In this document: one piece after another, positions 6,744 through 14,089 of the stretch
Numbering within the stretch: the first letter of the stretch is position 1
Layout: the number at the start of each line of letters is the position of its first letter
Origin: JBAZHE01 sp041652555
GTDB taxonomy: Bacteria; Patescibacteriota; Patescibacteriia; Patescibacteriales; WJLG01
Length of the DNA: 34,534 bases
Assembly (NCBI GenBank): GCA_041652555.1
Contig: JBAZHE010000013.1
Location: forward strand, 1-34,534
Direction of reading: 5' to 3'
Program-made: the position numbers and the translations under genes
Notes under the pieces: generated by a model
Seen by the model: the letters and a program-made list of their open reading frames with translations, nothing else
The model's database searches: none
Told to the model about the DNA's origin: nothing

Positions 6744-7202
6744 ATGAAACTTTCAGAAGCATTAATCAAACGAGCAGATCTTCAGAAAAGATATGCTGAA
6801 CTAAAGAATCGAATTCTGAATAATGTCCAAGTACAAGAAGGAGATACACCATCCGAAGATCCAGAAGTATTAATTGAAGAAGCATGTAGTGTGTTGTTTG
6901 ATCTCAAAATGTATATTCAGATGATTAACAAGACCAATTCGCGAACAATTATGAATGATGGATCGACTATCACAAATGCAATCGCAATGCGGGATGCTCT
7001 TAAGTTAAAGCACGAATTATATTCATCAATTGCCTCATCAGCAACTATAACTCCGCGATTCTCACGATCTGAGATCAAAGCAACAAGTGTAATCGATGTA
7101 AATAAATATCGAACACTCGCAGATGATACCGCAAAATCCTTCAGATTTTTGGATACCGAAATCCAGACAATGAATTGGAATACTGAATTAATCGAAAATT
7201 AA
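6744..7202 (+). CDS. DIP1984-family protein
   Basis: The 152-residue protein matches the DIP1984 (septicolysin-like) family along its length. It shows the N-terminal KLSEALIKRADLQKR helix, VQEGDTPSEDP, the INKTNSRTIM segment, the RDALKLKH helix, RFSRSEIKATSVIDV and the C-terminal LDTEIQTMNWNTEL. The family is helical and its biochemical role is not settled; members are common in bacteria and phages. The gene starts 13 bases after tRNA-Glu. Confidence 0.85.
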   Translation: MKLSEALIKRADLQKRYAELKNRILNNVQVQEGDTPSEDPEVLIEEACSVLFDLKMYIQMINKTNSRTIMNDGSTITNAIAMRDALKLKHELYSSIASSATITPRFSRSEIKATSVIDVNKYRTLADDTAKSFRFLDTEIQTMNWNTELIEN

Positions 7203-7406
7203 CCAAAATCAAGTACAAGTTTGGTAGTTTGTAACACAAAGTGATTGCACACAAATATTACAAATGGATATATATGCGAACGAAGGAACCAAGTAGCAAA
7301 TTTACAAATCAGTTCCATATTGTTACCTGTGTAAAGTGCATCAATTAATGTTATTACCGGTGCTTTAGTTATGTTACAAACGAGGGTGGGTAAGGGGAAC
7401 TTGTTA

Positions 7407-7487
7407 AGGAATGTGCCCAAGCTTGGTAAGGGGATCGGCTCAAACCCGATTGTGCAGACCTCATGGGTTCAAATCCCTTCATTCCTA
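7407..7487 (+). tRNA. tRNA-Leu(CAA)
   Basis: Acceptor AGGAATG/CATTCCT, discriminator A. The stem ATCGG/CCGAT closes loop CTCAAAC (CAA). Leucine-type variable arm. The T stem has one mismatch. The 204 bases upstream (7203-7406) show no gene or clear structure. Confidence 0.93.
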
Positions 7488-7501
7488 TAAATTGTGAAAA
7501 T

Positions 7502-7660
7502 ATGATAAGACGATGCATTGTGCAATATGTGAAGAAGTGTCCAATTCATCATGAAAATGATGTTAGTTTAGCAGATTATTGTGCTGATTGCGGATATAAC
7601 AAAGGTATAAAATCACATTACATTTATTGTTCTTTTGGAGATAATGATGATAATGATTAA
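7502..7660 (+). CDS. Zinc-binding microprotein, 52 aa
   Basis: ATG 7502 is preferred over 7463, which falls inside tRNA-Leu. The 52 residues hold CPIHH, CADC and a further Cys, a plausible zinc site, and end in an acidic tail (GDNDDND). Confidence 0.6.
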   Translation: MIRRCIVQYVKKCPIHHENDVSLADYCADCGYNKGIKSHYIYCSFGDNDDND

Positions 7661-7679
7661 ATTAATTTTTAGGTGAATC

Positions 7680-8570
7680 ATGGTTAAAGTATTTTATCAT
7701 AATGATCCGGACGGTTGGTGTTCGGCGTATTGGGTTCGTAAACATCTTGAATCTGAAGGTATTCCATTTACAAATGAAGATTTCATTGAAATGAATTATG
7801 ATAAGAAGTTTCCAATGAATAAAGTGCAATGTGGAGAAAAAGTATTCATGGTCGATTTCTGTCTGAACGATCCAGATGATATGTTGGCACTTGCCACAAA
7901 TACTGATTTTACATGGATCGATCATCACAAGACCGCCATTGACAAGATGGAACCTTTATTTGGAAGTAAACCCGGAAGCAATTGCAAACCGGTAATGGGC
8001 ATTCGGTATGATAGTATTGCTGCTTGCGCATTAACGTGGGCGTATTTCTTTGGTAATAAAGATGATGCAACCTATATGTATGATGCGCCGTTATTCACAC
8101 AGTATATCCATCTCTGGGATACTTGGGCATGGAAAAATCATCCAGAGAAATCCAACATAGAGGCATTCATAATCGGACTGCAGGCAATTGATACTCATCC
8201 AGTAACGGGTAAATGGGATATATTTGACAGGGATCATTCGATTCAAGATATAATCGATAGTGGTAAATCTATGATATATTTCCGTGATGGGTATGCAGAA
8301 GGATTATGCGATAGTATAGGAAAGGTCATTGAGTTTGAGGGATACAAGTGTTTTGTGTGTAACATGCCACACTGTAATTCTGAGTGGTTCATAACAGATC
8401 CATTACTTAACTATGACATTATGATGCCATTTTACTACAACCTGCAAACTGAACAGTTTTGTTTTAGTTTGTATTCAGATAAAGTGGACGTTAGTAAAAT
8501 AGCGGTTAAATACGGTGGAGGAGGACATTGCGGAGCTTCTGGCTTTCAATGTAGAAACTTACCTTTCTGA
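7680..8570 (+). CDS. DHH-family phosphoesterase (NrnB/nanoRNase-like)
   Basis: The 296-residue protein has the DHH superfamily motifs: HNDPDGWCSA at 7-16, VDF at 58-60, IDHHKT at 80-85, and the DHHA1 signature GGGGHCGASGFQ near the C-terminus. Such enzymes use two metals to hydrolyse short oligonucleotides or cyclic dinucleotides; the compact size fits NrnB-like nanoRNases. The start is set by AGGTGAATC just before ATG. The second Asp in the metal site and the histidine pair are intact, so it should be active. The substrate (nanoRNA, pAp or cyclic dinucleotide) is open. Confidence 0.88.
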   Translation: MVKVFYHNDPDGWCSAYWVRKHLESEGIPFTNEDFIEMNYDKKFPMNKVQCGEKVFMVDFCLNDPDDMLALATNTDFTWIDHHKTAIDKMEPLFGSKPGSNCKPVMGIRYDSIAACALTWAYFFGNKDDATYMYDAPLFTQYIHLWDTWAWKNHPEKSNIEAFIIGLQAIDTHPVTGKWDIFDRDHSIQDIIDSGKSMIYFRDGYAEGLCDSIGKVIEFEGYKCFVCNMPHCNSEWFITDPLLNYDIMMPFYYNLQTEQFCFSLYSDKVDVSKIAVKYGGGGHCGASGFQCRNLPF

Positions 8571-8599
8571 AATAGAAATATTTTTACGGTAATTTAATA

Positions 8600-8749
8600 A
8601 TGACACGTATAAATGTATGTTCGGAATGCAAAACCGAAGTTAAAAAACCATTTTATGTAAATGTTATACAAAATAAACATGGCTTACCTGATTTTCATTA
8701 TTTTTATCAATGTCCAAAGTGTAAACGAGTCTTTGTAGAAGTAAATTAG
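8600..8749 (+). CDS. Zinc-ribbon microprotein, 49 aa
   Basis: CSEC near residue 7 and CPKC near residue 40 form a four-cysteine ribbon, with a short beta-rich segment between. The ATG is at 8600, 29 bases after the DHH gene on the same strand. Confidence 0.65.
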   Translation: MTRINVCSECKTEVKKPFYVNVIQNKHGLPDFHYFYQCPKCKRVFVEVN

Positions 8750-8802
8750 AATGTAAACCCCAAATTATTTATAATTTGGAAAACAACACTTAATGCACAT
8801 TT

Positions 8803-8925
8803 GCCAATTTAGCATATGTTGGTTTATGCACTCGGCCTGTATTTCAAATGTTCACAAAAAGTGAACAGATAGTAAAAAGTGAACAGGATACCGAGAGATC
8901 AGGGGTTCGATTCCCTTAATTGGCT
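8803..8925 (+). tRNA. tRNA-Thr(TGT) with a 48-nt intron
   Basis: Acceptor GCCAATT/AATTGGC, discriminator T as expected for archaeal Thr. Exon stem CTCGG/CCGAG. After removal of 8842-8889 the loop is CCTGTAA (TGT), with C rather than T at position 33. Splice site described separately. Confidence 0.92.
8842..8889 (+). other. Archaeal tRNA intron, position 37/38
   Basis: It is a canonical bulge-helix-bulge: central helix CCTG/CAGG, 5' bulge TAT, 3' bulge ATA, inner helix TTCA/TGAA. The intron contains AAAAAGTGAACAG twice, so two alternative inner hairpins are possible. Confidence 0.85.
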
Positions 8926-8926
8926 C

Positions 8927-8998
8927 TCTGCCTTGGTCTAGCAGCAAGGATGATTGACTTTCTATCAATCTGCGTGGGTGCAATTCCCGCAGGCAGAA
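8927..8998 (+). tRNA. tRNA-Glu(TTC)
   Basis: Acceptor TCTGCCT/AGGCAGA, discriminator A. The stem ATTGA/TCAAT closes loop CTTTCTA (TTC). T loop TGCAATT. It starts one base after tRNA-Thr, so the two share a precursor. Confidence 0.94.
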
Positions 8999-9021
8999 TA
9001 AACGATATTGAACGATAACTA

Positions 9022-9035
9022 TTTTAAGCCGAAGT
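9022..9035 (+). promoter_or_regulatory. Recurrent TTTTAAGCCGAAGT motif
   Basis: One of six copies in the window. Here it ends 14 bases before ATG 9050 and argues for that ATG over the upstream TTG at 9008. Confidence 0.55.
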
Positions 9036-9049
9036 GCGTATATAATTAT

Positions 9050-9277
9050 ATGTCACGGCTTGATGCACGTATGCAGATTTTTGCTGATAGATTAACTGAT
9101 GCACTTGGTTTAAAGAAAGGAACTCTTATTAAAGATAAAGATATCCAAAAGATTGCAACTGCAACCATGGGTCAGCAGATAACGATTAATAACAAAACGA
9201 TTGCAATTGCACCAGTTATGATTTTTCAGGCAAACAAAATCATGGAATGGAATAAAGAACATAAATTTACTAAGTAA
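9050..9277 (+). CDS. Hypothetical protein, 75 aa
   Basis: ATG 9050 is chosen because the promoter-type motif at 9022 lies inside the longer reading from TTG 9008. The protein is helical and basic with a KKGTLIKDKDIQKIATATMG segment that could be a helix-turn-helix, but this is weak. Function unknown. Confidence 0.55.
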   Translation: MSRLDARMQIFADRLTDALGLKKGTLIKDKDIQKIATATMGQQITINNKTIAIAPVMIFQANKIMEWNKEHKFTK

Positions 9278-9304
9278 ATTTACTAATTACATTATTTGGA
9301 ACAG

Positions 9305-9312
9305 TTTATATA
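9305..9312 (+). promoter_or_regulatory. TATA box
   Basis: The box reads TTTATATA and lies about 25 bases upstream of ATG 9337, giving a leaderless transcript. Confidence 0.6.
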
Positions 9313-9336
9313 TTTTCGTTTCAAATATATGTTAAC

Positions 9337-9654
9337 ATGTTTCAGTACATTAGATTATTTTTATTCTTACAGTTTCTTGATTTAGTTACCACATATGCTG
9401 ATATCACATATGTTATCGGTGCATCTGAAGGAAATACATTATGGTCATATTTACTATCGTATATGCCAATTAATATGTACATTATGATGATTATAGGTAA
9501 ATTTGTAGGAATAGTTATGCTATTAACATGCCTTTATATACTAACTATAATCTCAACAAATAAGATTTACAAAACCCTGAATACAGTAATATTAGCAATG
9601 TGTACATTCGTAGTAATTAATAATGTAGCCATATTACTCACATATTTCCAATAA
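9337..9654 (+). CDS. DUF5658-like membrane protein
   Basis: The 105-residue protein has three predicted membrane helices. The first helix with LDLVTTYADITYVIGASEGNTL matches the pattern of DUF5658 proteins (LD-TTY ... G-xEgNpL), small archaeal and bacterial membrane proteins of unknown role. It has its own TATA box and no ribosome binding site. Confidence 0.7.
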   Translation: MFQYIRLFLFLQFLDLVTTYADITYVIGASEGNTLWSYLLSYMPINMYIMMIIGKFVGIVMLLTCLYILTIISTNKIYKTLNTVILAMCTFVVINNVAILLTYFQ

Positions 9655-9685
9655 TTTTATATTTAATAACGATTCAACTATTATG

Positions 9686-9759
9686 GGGCGTTTAGCATAG
9701 CTGGTTAATGCACTCGGCTCATACCCGAGAGATCATCGGTTCGAACCCGGTATCGCCCA
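9686..9759 (+). tRNA. tRNA-Met(CAT), elongator type
   Basis: Acceptor GGGCGTT/ATCGCCC with one T-T mismatch, discriminator A. The stem CTCGG/CCGAG closes loop CTCATAC (CAT). The G1:C72 start argues against an initiator. tRNA-Ile2 with lysidine/agmatidine-type modification at C34 cannot be excluded. Confidence 0.92.
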
Positions 9760-9760
9760 T

Positions 9761-9849
9761 TCGCCTGTAGCCTATAGGACTAAGGCACCTGACTTCTAAG
9801 TTTATACGAAGATATCAGGATGAGGCGGGTTCAATTCCCGTCAGGCGAG
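9761..9849 (+). tRNA. tRNA-Arg(TCT) with a 15-nt intron
   Basis: Acceptor TCGCCTG/CAGGCGA, discriminator G. Anticodon stem CCTGA/TCAGG; the spliced loop is CTTCTAA (TCT). T stem GCGGG/CCCGT. One base after tRNA-Met. Confidence 0.94.
9799..9813 (+). other. Very short archaeal tRNA intron, position 37/38
   Basis: The bulge-helix-bulge has central helix CTTC/GAAG, bulges TAA and ATA, and an inner GT/AC pair. At 15 nt it is close to the minimum that can fold. Confidence 0.85.
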
Positions 9850-9905
9850 TAATGCAGTAGAAATTACCCGGTGTTATATGGATTTATACAGAACGAGGAT
9901 CTTAT

Positions 9906-10037
9906 ATGAAATACGAAGACGGTGTATTTCCAATTGATTATGAATGGTATGATCGTATATACGATTCTCTTTTTCAGGAGTGGTTATTTTATGAACTTTA
10001 TGTTATGGTGCTCGGTTTACCATGCAATCTAGAATAA
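9906..10037 (+). CDS. Hypothetical acidic/aromatic microprotein, 43 aa
   Basis: An ATG at 9906 gives a Tyr/Asp/Trp-rich peptide (MKYEDGVFPIDYEWYDRIYD). It overlaps the DUF2493 gene by 16 bases. A TTTATA stretch lies about 25 bases upstream. It may be a leader peptide or a small protein; support is modest. Confidence 0.4.
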   Translation: MKYEDGVFPIDYEWYDRIYDSLFQEWLFYELYVMVLGLPCNLE

Positions 10038-10390
10038 CCGGAAATACATTAATTGTAGCCGGACCTCGTAACTTTTTTGATCGTGAAGTAATTATTGACA
10101 ATTTAATCAATGCAATATGCAAAGTTAAACCCACCAAGATTATTACTGGAAATGCAACCGGTGTAGATCAAATTACTGCTGAATATTGCCATGGTTTAAC
10201 CGAAATAGAATTTGAAGTGTTTCCTGCAAATTGGGACAAATACGGTAGATCAGCTGGTCCACGTCGCAATTATTTCATGGCAATGCAAGCAACTCACCTA
10301 ATAGCCTTTACAAATGGATCACCCGGAACAAGCAACATGATTTATTTTGCAAAACGTCATGATTTAGAAATTATCTTGGTAAATATATAA
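10022..10390 (+). CDS. DUF2493 / SLOG-family protein (YspA-like)
   Basis: The 122-residue single-domain protein has the family landmarks: VAGPRNFFD at the N-terminus, IITGNATGVDQITAEYC, the NWDKYGRSAGPRRNYFM block, and FTNGSPGTSNMIYFAKRH. The SLOG fold (Rossmann-like) binds nucleotides or nucleotide-derived ligands; phages often carry this family. The exact ligand is unknown. The gene overlaps a possible 43-aa ORF upstream. Confidence 0.85.
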   Translation: MQSRITGNTLIVAGPRNFFDREVIIDNLINAICKVKPTKIITGNATGVDQITAEYCHGLTEIEFEVFPANWDKYGRSAGPRRNYFMAMQATHLIAFTNGSPGTSNMIYFAKRHDLEIILVNI

Positions 10391-10479
10391 AATAAATTTA
10401 TATACTTTGCCCAGAAATCTCCATGAAAATTAACTTTTTAAATAATTAACAAATAATAGTTAACAAATCCATTAAATAC

Positions 10480-10493
10480 TTTTAAGCCGAAGT
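10480..10493 (+). promoter_or_regulatory. Recurrent TTTTAAGCCGAAGT motif
   Basis: It lies between a TTAAATA box (10472-10478) and ATG 10501, seven bases before the start of the HTH-ligase operon. Confidence 0.55.
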
Positions 10494-10500
10494 ATAATGA

Positions 10501-10659
10501 ATGGGAAGAACGTGGCCAGAAGAAGATAAGAAAAAGTTAAGTGACCTGTACTTAATAGATAGATTGTTTGCACCAGAAATCGCTAAAATAATGGGTCGCG
10601 GTGTCGGAGCAGTTCGTATGAAAATTACAGCAATGAATTTGTCCGGAGGTGGATTATGA
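10501..10659 (+). CDS. Small Myb-like helix-turn-helix protein, 52 aa
   Basis: Read from ATG 10501 the protein is MGRTWPEEDKKKLSDLYLID..FAPEIAKIMGRGVGAVRMKITAMNLS, a compact Trp-started three-helix pattern like SANT/Myb or GcrA-type DNA-binding domains. The end contains GGAGGTGG, the ribosome binding site of the ligase gene, and overlaps its start by 4 bases. A regulator or DNA-tethering role beside the ligase is plausible but inferred. Confidence 0.6.
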   Translation: MGRTWPEEDKKKLSDLYLIDRLFAPEIAKIMGRGVGAVRMKITAMNLSGGGL

Positions 10660-11546
10660 TTAAAAAACCAATGTTGTCGGTAAATGCAGAATTAGATAAA
10701 ATAAGATACCCAGTACTTGGCACTCCCAAAATCGATGGAATACGCTGTTTGACTACAGACTTGGGCGCGGTATCTCGAAATATGAAACCAATCCCAAATG
10801 CGCATGTTCGTAATATGTTAAATGATCTTCCGGTTGGTTTGGATGGAGAATTAATAGTTGATAACAATTTTCATCAAACTTCTTCCGGGATCATGAGCAG
10901 GGATGGTGAACCAAAATTCACTTACAAAGTATTTGATTATATCATCGACGGTGATACAACAATGCCATATAACGAGCGTATGACCCATCTCTTTGAGTTT
11001 GCTATGGAAGTTGAACCAGATCCACATTTAAGTGGGTTCATTCAATGTCTTCTCCCAATCGAAATACAGACACAGAGTGAATTGTTTGATTATGAAGGAG
11101 TGTGTCATGAACTCGGTTACGAGGGCTGTATGATTCGCAAAGTAGATTCTCCATATAAATCAGGAAGATCTAGTGTTAAGGAAGGATATTTGTTAAAAAT
11201 AAAGAGGTTCGAAGATGCAGAAGCAGAAATCATTGGGTTCGAAGAGTTACAACGTAATCAAAATGCGGCGAAGCGTGACGTGTTCGGCCACATTGACCGG
11301 TCAACTTGCAAGGACGGAATGGTTGCAGGACAAACAATGGGCGCGATTAGGGTGCGCGATTTAAAAACCGGAGTAGAATTTTCCATCGGATCAGGATTTA
11401 CTGCATCAGATCGTGAAGTGATATGGAGTCATCAGGATTTCTACATCGGTAAAGTAATTTCGTACAAATTTCAGCCATGTGGAACGAAAGATGCACCAAG
11501 ATTCCCTGTATTCAAAGGATTCCGACATCCCAATGACATATCGTAG
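10656..11546 (+). CDS. ATP-dependent DNA ligase (T7-like)
   Basis: The 296-residue protein seals nicks in duplex DNA through an enzyme-AMP intermediate. Motif I is K25-I-D-G with the AMP-accepting lysine; further motifs are GLDGELIV, YKVFDYII, EGCMIRK and LLKIKRF (motif V). A C-terminal OB-fold follows (about 210-296, ending FPVFKGFRHP). Its length is close to the smallest viral ligases: nucleotidyltransferase plus OB domain only. The gene follows an HTH microprotein by ATGA overlap and should act with the PolB gene downstream in the window. Confidence 0.92.
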   Translation: MIKKPMLSVNAELDKIRYPVLGTPKIDGIRCLTTDLGAVSRNMKPIPNAHVRNMLNDLPVGLDGELIVDNNFHQTSSGIMSRDGEPKFTYKVFDYIIDGDTTMPYNERMTHLFEFAMEVEPDPHLSGFIQCLLPIEIQTQSELFDYEGVCHELGYEGCMIRKVDSPYKSGRSSVKEGYLLKIKRFEDAEAEIIGFEELQRNQNAAKRDVFGHIDRSTCKDGMVAGQTMGAIRVRDLKTGVEFSIGSGFTASDREVIWSHQDFYIGKVISYKFQPCGTKDAPRFPVFKGFRHPNDIS

Positions 11547-11730
11547 AATTTATTCTCACATGCGAGGATTGCATGTAGAAAAACATCATTCTCGTGTTTT
11601 TCGTGGTATATACAAGTGGATATTATTATCACGAAGGGTTGCACCAAAACTTGGATGTAAGTATGATGATATCGGAGAGCGTGGTCCCGGACGTAACATT
11701 AGAAAATTGCGTCCGTGGTGGATGCAATAA
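11533..11730 (+). CDS. Basic hypothetical protein, 65 aa
   Basis: ATG 11533 overlaps the last 14 bases of the ligase gene in another frame. The protein is rich in Arg, His and Trp (MTYRRIYSHMRGLHVEKHHS; RGPGRNIRKLRPWWMQ), which suggests nucleic-acid binding. No family recognised. Confidence 0.5.
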   Translation: MTYRRIYSHMRGLHVEKHHSRVFRGIYKWILLSRRVAPKLGCKYDDIGERGPGRNIRKLRPWWMQ

Positions 11731-11747
11731 TCTATAACTTTATTAAC

Positions 11748-11761
11748 TTTTAAGACGAAGT
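11748..11761 (+). promoter_or_regulatory. Recurrent motif, variant TTTTAAGACGAAGT
   Basis: It lies between a TTTATTAA box and ATG 11768, six bases before the start. Confidence 0.5.
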
Positions 11762-11767
11762 GTTAGT

Positions 11768-11905
11768 ATGGAATCAGAAGAAAATATAGAATCTAAAATA
11801 GTAGAATTACGAGAATTGCTTCGTGTTTCCGGAACCACACCATGTACAGCACGTAAAATCGAAGGTCAAATAGAAATTCTCGAATGGGTAATTGTAGGTT
11901 TATAA
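11768..11905 (+). CDS. Hypothetical helical protein, 45 aa
   Basis: Read from ATG 11768 the protein is two short helices (ENIESKIVELRELLRVSG; ARKIEGQIEILEWVI). Its stop is immediately followed by the ATG of the vWA gene, so they are co-transcribed and probably translationally coupled. Confidence 0.55.
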   Translation: MESEENIESKIVELRELLRVSGTTPCTARKIEGQIEILEWVIVGL

Positions 11906-12523
11906 ATGACAAATCCAGATATTGTTGAAATTGTTGCCATTGTTGATAGTTCCGGATCTATGCAAAGTATCAAGGGTGCAGCTATTGCGGGATTCAATGC
12001 ATTACTTTATGATCAACAGACATTAATGAATGCAGCAGATGCTATCTTTACATTAGTATTCTTCAATTCTGTGCATTATATGGTCTATGATGCAGTTGAT
12101 ATTGGGGAAGTGAAACCGCTAACCCCAAACACTTACGAATGCGATGGTAATACTGCCATGTATGATGCAATCGGAGACACTATAACCCGCGTTCATAATA
12201 AATTCAAAGACATGCCAGAGGACGAAATACCCGGTACAATTTTATTTGTAATTATTACCGATGGTGGTGAAAATGATTCTCACAATTACAAGGGAAGTTT
12301 ACTAAAAGAAATGATAACGCGACTCAAAAGAGAAGATAACTGGATGTTCAGTTATCTTTCATCTACTAACAATCCCTATGATGAAGCAGAACAAATAGGT
12401 ATTCCTAATGAAGATGTTCTAAAGCTAAGAACTGGAGCACAGGGTATGCAGGAAGGTTACGTAAAAATCAGTACTGCATACTCAAATTACCGGACTGGAA
12501 AATCCAAGAAAGTAAACCTTTAA
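11906..12523 (+). CDS. von Willebrand factor A domain protein (first of two paralogues)
   Basis: The 205-residue protein is one vWA domain. The MIDAS metal site is complete: DSSGSM at 14-19, the Thr of DGNTAMYD, and the Asp of ITDGGEND. It has no signal peptide or membrane helix, so it acts inside the cell, probably as a metal-dependent protein-binding module. It resembles the product of 15502-16098 over its whole length (GFNALLYDQ / SFNTFLNEQ; TAMYDAIGD / TALYDAVGK; WMFSYLSST / WEFIYLSAS). The Ro60 protein of this window has a related domain. Confidence 0.85.
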   Translation: MTNPDIVEIVAIVDSSGSMQSIKGAAIAGFNALLYDQQTLMNAADAIFTLVFFNSVHYMVYDAVDIGEVKPLTPNTYECDGNTAMYDAIGDTITRVHNKFKDMPEDEIPGTILFVIITDGGENDSHNYKGSLLKEMITRLKREDNWMFSYLSSTNNPYDEAEQIGIPNEDVLKLRTGAQGMQEGYVKISTAYSNYRTGKSKKVNL

Positions 12524-12567
12524 AATTATTAGACAACCTTTAAATTTTTGTAAATCTAATTAAATTT

Positions 12568-12641
12568 ACCCGTATAGTGTATCGGATTAATCATTAGGGA
12601 TCGCGAATCCCTAGAGCGGGGTTCAACTCCCCGTACGGGTG
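12568..12641 (+). tRNA. tRNA-Arg(GCG)
   Basis: Acceptor ACCCGTA/TACGGGT, discriminator G. The stem AGGGA/TCCCT closes loop TCGCGAA, giving GCG with C at position 33. T stem CGGGG/CCCCG. A 4-nt variable loop. Confidence 0.88.
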
Positions 12642-12647
12642 TCTTTT

Positions 12648-12761
12648 ATGATTAGGAAATTGTATTTTCTTTTATTTGGTAGGAATCGGCATCGATGGGC
12701 GAAATACTATTACAGATATAAAGACCCAATTCGGAATGGATGGGAGTTGTGTGAATTATGA
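12648..12761 (+). CDS. Basic/aromatic microprotein, 37 aa
   Basis: Read from ATG 12648, MIRKLYFLLFGRNRHRWAKY is followed by a Tyr/Arg-rich stretch. It overlaps the next ORF by ATGA (12758-12761). It is supported mainly by this coupling and by the dense small-gene context. Confidence 0.4.
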   Translation: MIRKLYFLLFGRNRHRWAKYYYRYKDPIRNGWELCEL

Positions 12762-12883
12762 ATGTTAAACGGCGCGCGTGCTGGCATCTTATTGGTTATT
12801 GGTGTGCTCGTTGCAATCGAAAAATCGGGTGCAAGTATTTTAGTGGAACACATCCAAGTCCTAATAAATTCCACACTTGGTAA
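12758..12883 (+). CDS. Cysteine-rich microprotein, 41 aa
   Basis: MNVKRRACWHLIGYWCARCN contains C-x-H, C-x2-C and a later Cys, enough for a small zinc site. It starts within the stop of the preceding ORF. Confidence 0.45.
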   Translation: MNVKRRACWHLIGYWCARCNRKIGCKYFSGTHPSPNKFHTW

Positions 12884-12922
12884 ATAATAAATAATAAATG
12901 ATAAACAAATACATTTATCTAT

Positions 12923-12936
12923 TTTTAAGCCGAAGT
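12923..12936 (+). promoter_or_regulatory. Recurrent TTTTAAGCCGAAGT motif
   Basis: It ends 14 bases before ATG 12951, the same spacing as at 9022. A TTTATCTA box lies just upstream. Confidence 0.55.
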
Positions 12937-12950
12937 ATAATGTGATAAAT

Positions 12951-13748
12951 ATGGTTGATATTGTAGCAGGATGTAAACGAGGATATAATTGGTTCAAGGG
13001 AATTCTCAAAGCAGTTTGGGAGTTGTTAAAAAAATTATTTCCCAGACCACGCAAGAGCAGTGGCAAAAATAGTGGAAAAAATAGTGGAAAAAGTCAGAAA
13101 AAGCAAAATTGTGGAGATCAACAAGATGATTCGGGACAAAACGACTCAGGAGAGGATGGAGATGGCAATCAGGAATGTGACGGAAGCCAGAGCGGAGGCA
13201 ATAATGGTGACGAGAGCAATGGATCTTGTGACAGTGCTAATAAAGATGCAACAGAGGAATCTGAGAATAATGCCGATGTATCCGGCACTTCAACCGAGCG
13301 CAGCGATCAAATCAGATCTGCGCAAGATACTGCGCGAGATAAGTTTCACAGACGAGTAGAAGAGGCTGAAGAACGAGGAGAATTCGATACCGTAGATACT
13401 GAAGAATATGGTGCCATTGAAGATCCCAATTCCAATGAAGAAGCATTTGAAGAGTCTGAAGAATTAATTGAAGAATCTGATGAATTAGGTAAATCAGGTG
13501 AATCAGGAAGTGGTGGCAGCGATGAATTCTATGAACCAACCATAACCGGTAAAAAACTGAGTATGGTGGAAGCAGCATTAGCAGAAGCATTTACTAATGA
13601 GGAAACATCTGATGAGGAAACCGTAATTACAAACGGGACAAGCAGCGGAAGTGAAGTTGAATTGATTGACACTTCTGAATTACAGAATGCGCGCAGACTC
13701 ACCGTTATTCCCAATCAAAGACGAGAAACTCGTGCTGTCTACGATTAA
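12951..13748 (+). CDS. Acidic low-complexity protein with amphipathic N-terminus
   Basis: ATG 12951 with GTGAT five bases upstream is preferred over GTG 12942. The 265-residue product starts with an amphipathic or membrane-binding helix (WFKGILKAVWELLKKLF), then a basic tract with SGKN repeats, then a long Asp/Glu/Ser/Gly/Asn-rich disordered region. The last third is more ordered (TGKKLSMVEAALAEAFTNEE). It may be an intrinsically disordered scaffold or a nucleic-acid mimic; no family recognised. Cysteines near 37, 61 and 77 in the disordered part are odd for an intracellular linker. Confidence 0.65.
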   Translation: MVDIVAGCKRGYNWFKGILKAVWELLKKLFPRPRKSSGKNSGKNSGKSQKKQNCGDQQDDSGQNDSGEDGDGNQECDGSQSGGNNGDESNGSCDSANKDATEESENNADVSGTSTERSDQIRSAQDTARDKFHRRVEEAEERGEFDTVDTEEYGAIEDPNSNEEAFEESEELIEESDELGKSGESGSGGSDEFYEPTITGKKLSMVEAALAEAFTNEETSDEETVITNGTSSGSEVELIDTSELQNARRLTVIPNQRRETRAVYD

Positions 13749-13759
13749 AATTGATAACC

Positions 13760-13954
13760 ATGGCACAAATTAAAACTTACCCAACTTTAATGGCAGTTAT
13801 TTCTGCTAATCATTATCAAATATGTAAATGGTATAGATTTCTTCGTTCTCCCGAAACCCAAGAAGAAGTAGATATTAACAATGAAATTTGCGAAAGACTT
13901 AAAAATTTTGGTGGTTTTACTCCGGAGATATCTAAATCGATTGGATGGGAATAA
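13760..13954 (+). CDS. Hypothetical protein, 64 aa
   Basis: ATG 13760 gives MAQIKTYPTLMAVISANHYQ..WYRFLRSPETQEEVDINNEICERL, a helical protein with a possible DNA-binding look but no clear family. It starts 11 bases after the acidic protein and is likely co-transcribed. Confidence 0.55.
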   Translation: MAQIKTYPTLMAVISANHYQICKWYRFLRSPETQEEVDINNEICERLKNFGGFTPEISKSIGWE

Positions 13955-14014
13955 ATACAACAAAATAACGAAAATTTTTAATATTAGGATATCAAACATT
14001 ATTACGTAACATCT

Positions 14015-14086
14015 GCTTCATTGGGCCAAAAGGTAAGCTTGCTGGTTTGGGACCAGTAGAAGACGGAGCGTTACCGTCATGAAGCA
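14015..14086 (+). tRNA. tRNA-Pro(TGG) with atypical T loop
   Basis: Acceptor GCTTCAT/ATGAAGC, discriminator A. The stem GCTGG/CCAGT closes loop TTTGGGA (TGG). T stem GACGG/CCGTC, but its loop is AGCGTTA instead of TTCNANN, lacking T54-T55-C56. Confidence 0.8.
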
Positions 14087-14089
14087 TCC

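Noticed and set aside
7203..7406. Y-like GGGTGGGTAAGG segment before tRNA-Leu(CAA)
   Set aside because: It lacks the 12-nt spacer, the TTACTTC block and the complementary half.
13060..13714. ORFs overlapping the acidic protein gene on both strands
   Set aside because: They are frame shadows of a low-complexity gene whose own frame has a good start and acidic bias.
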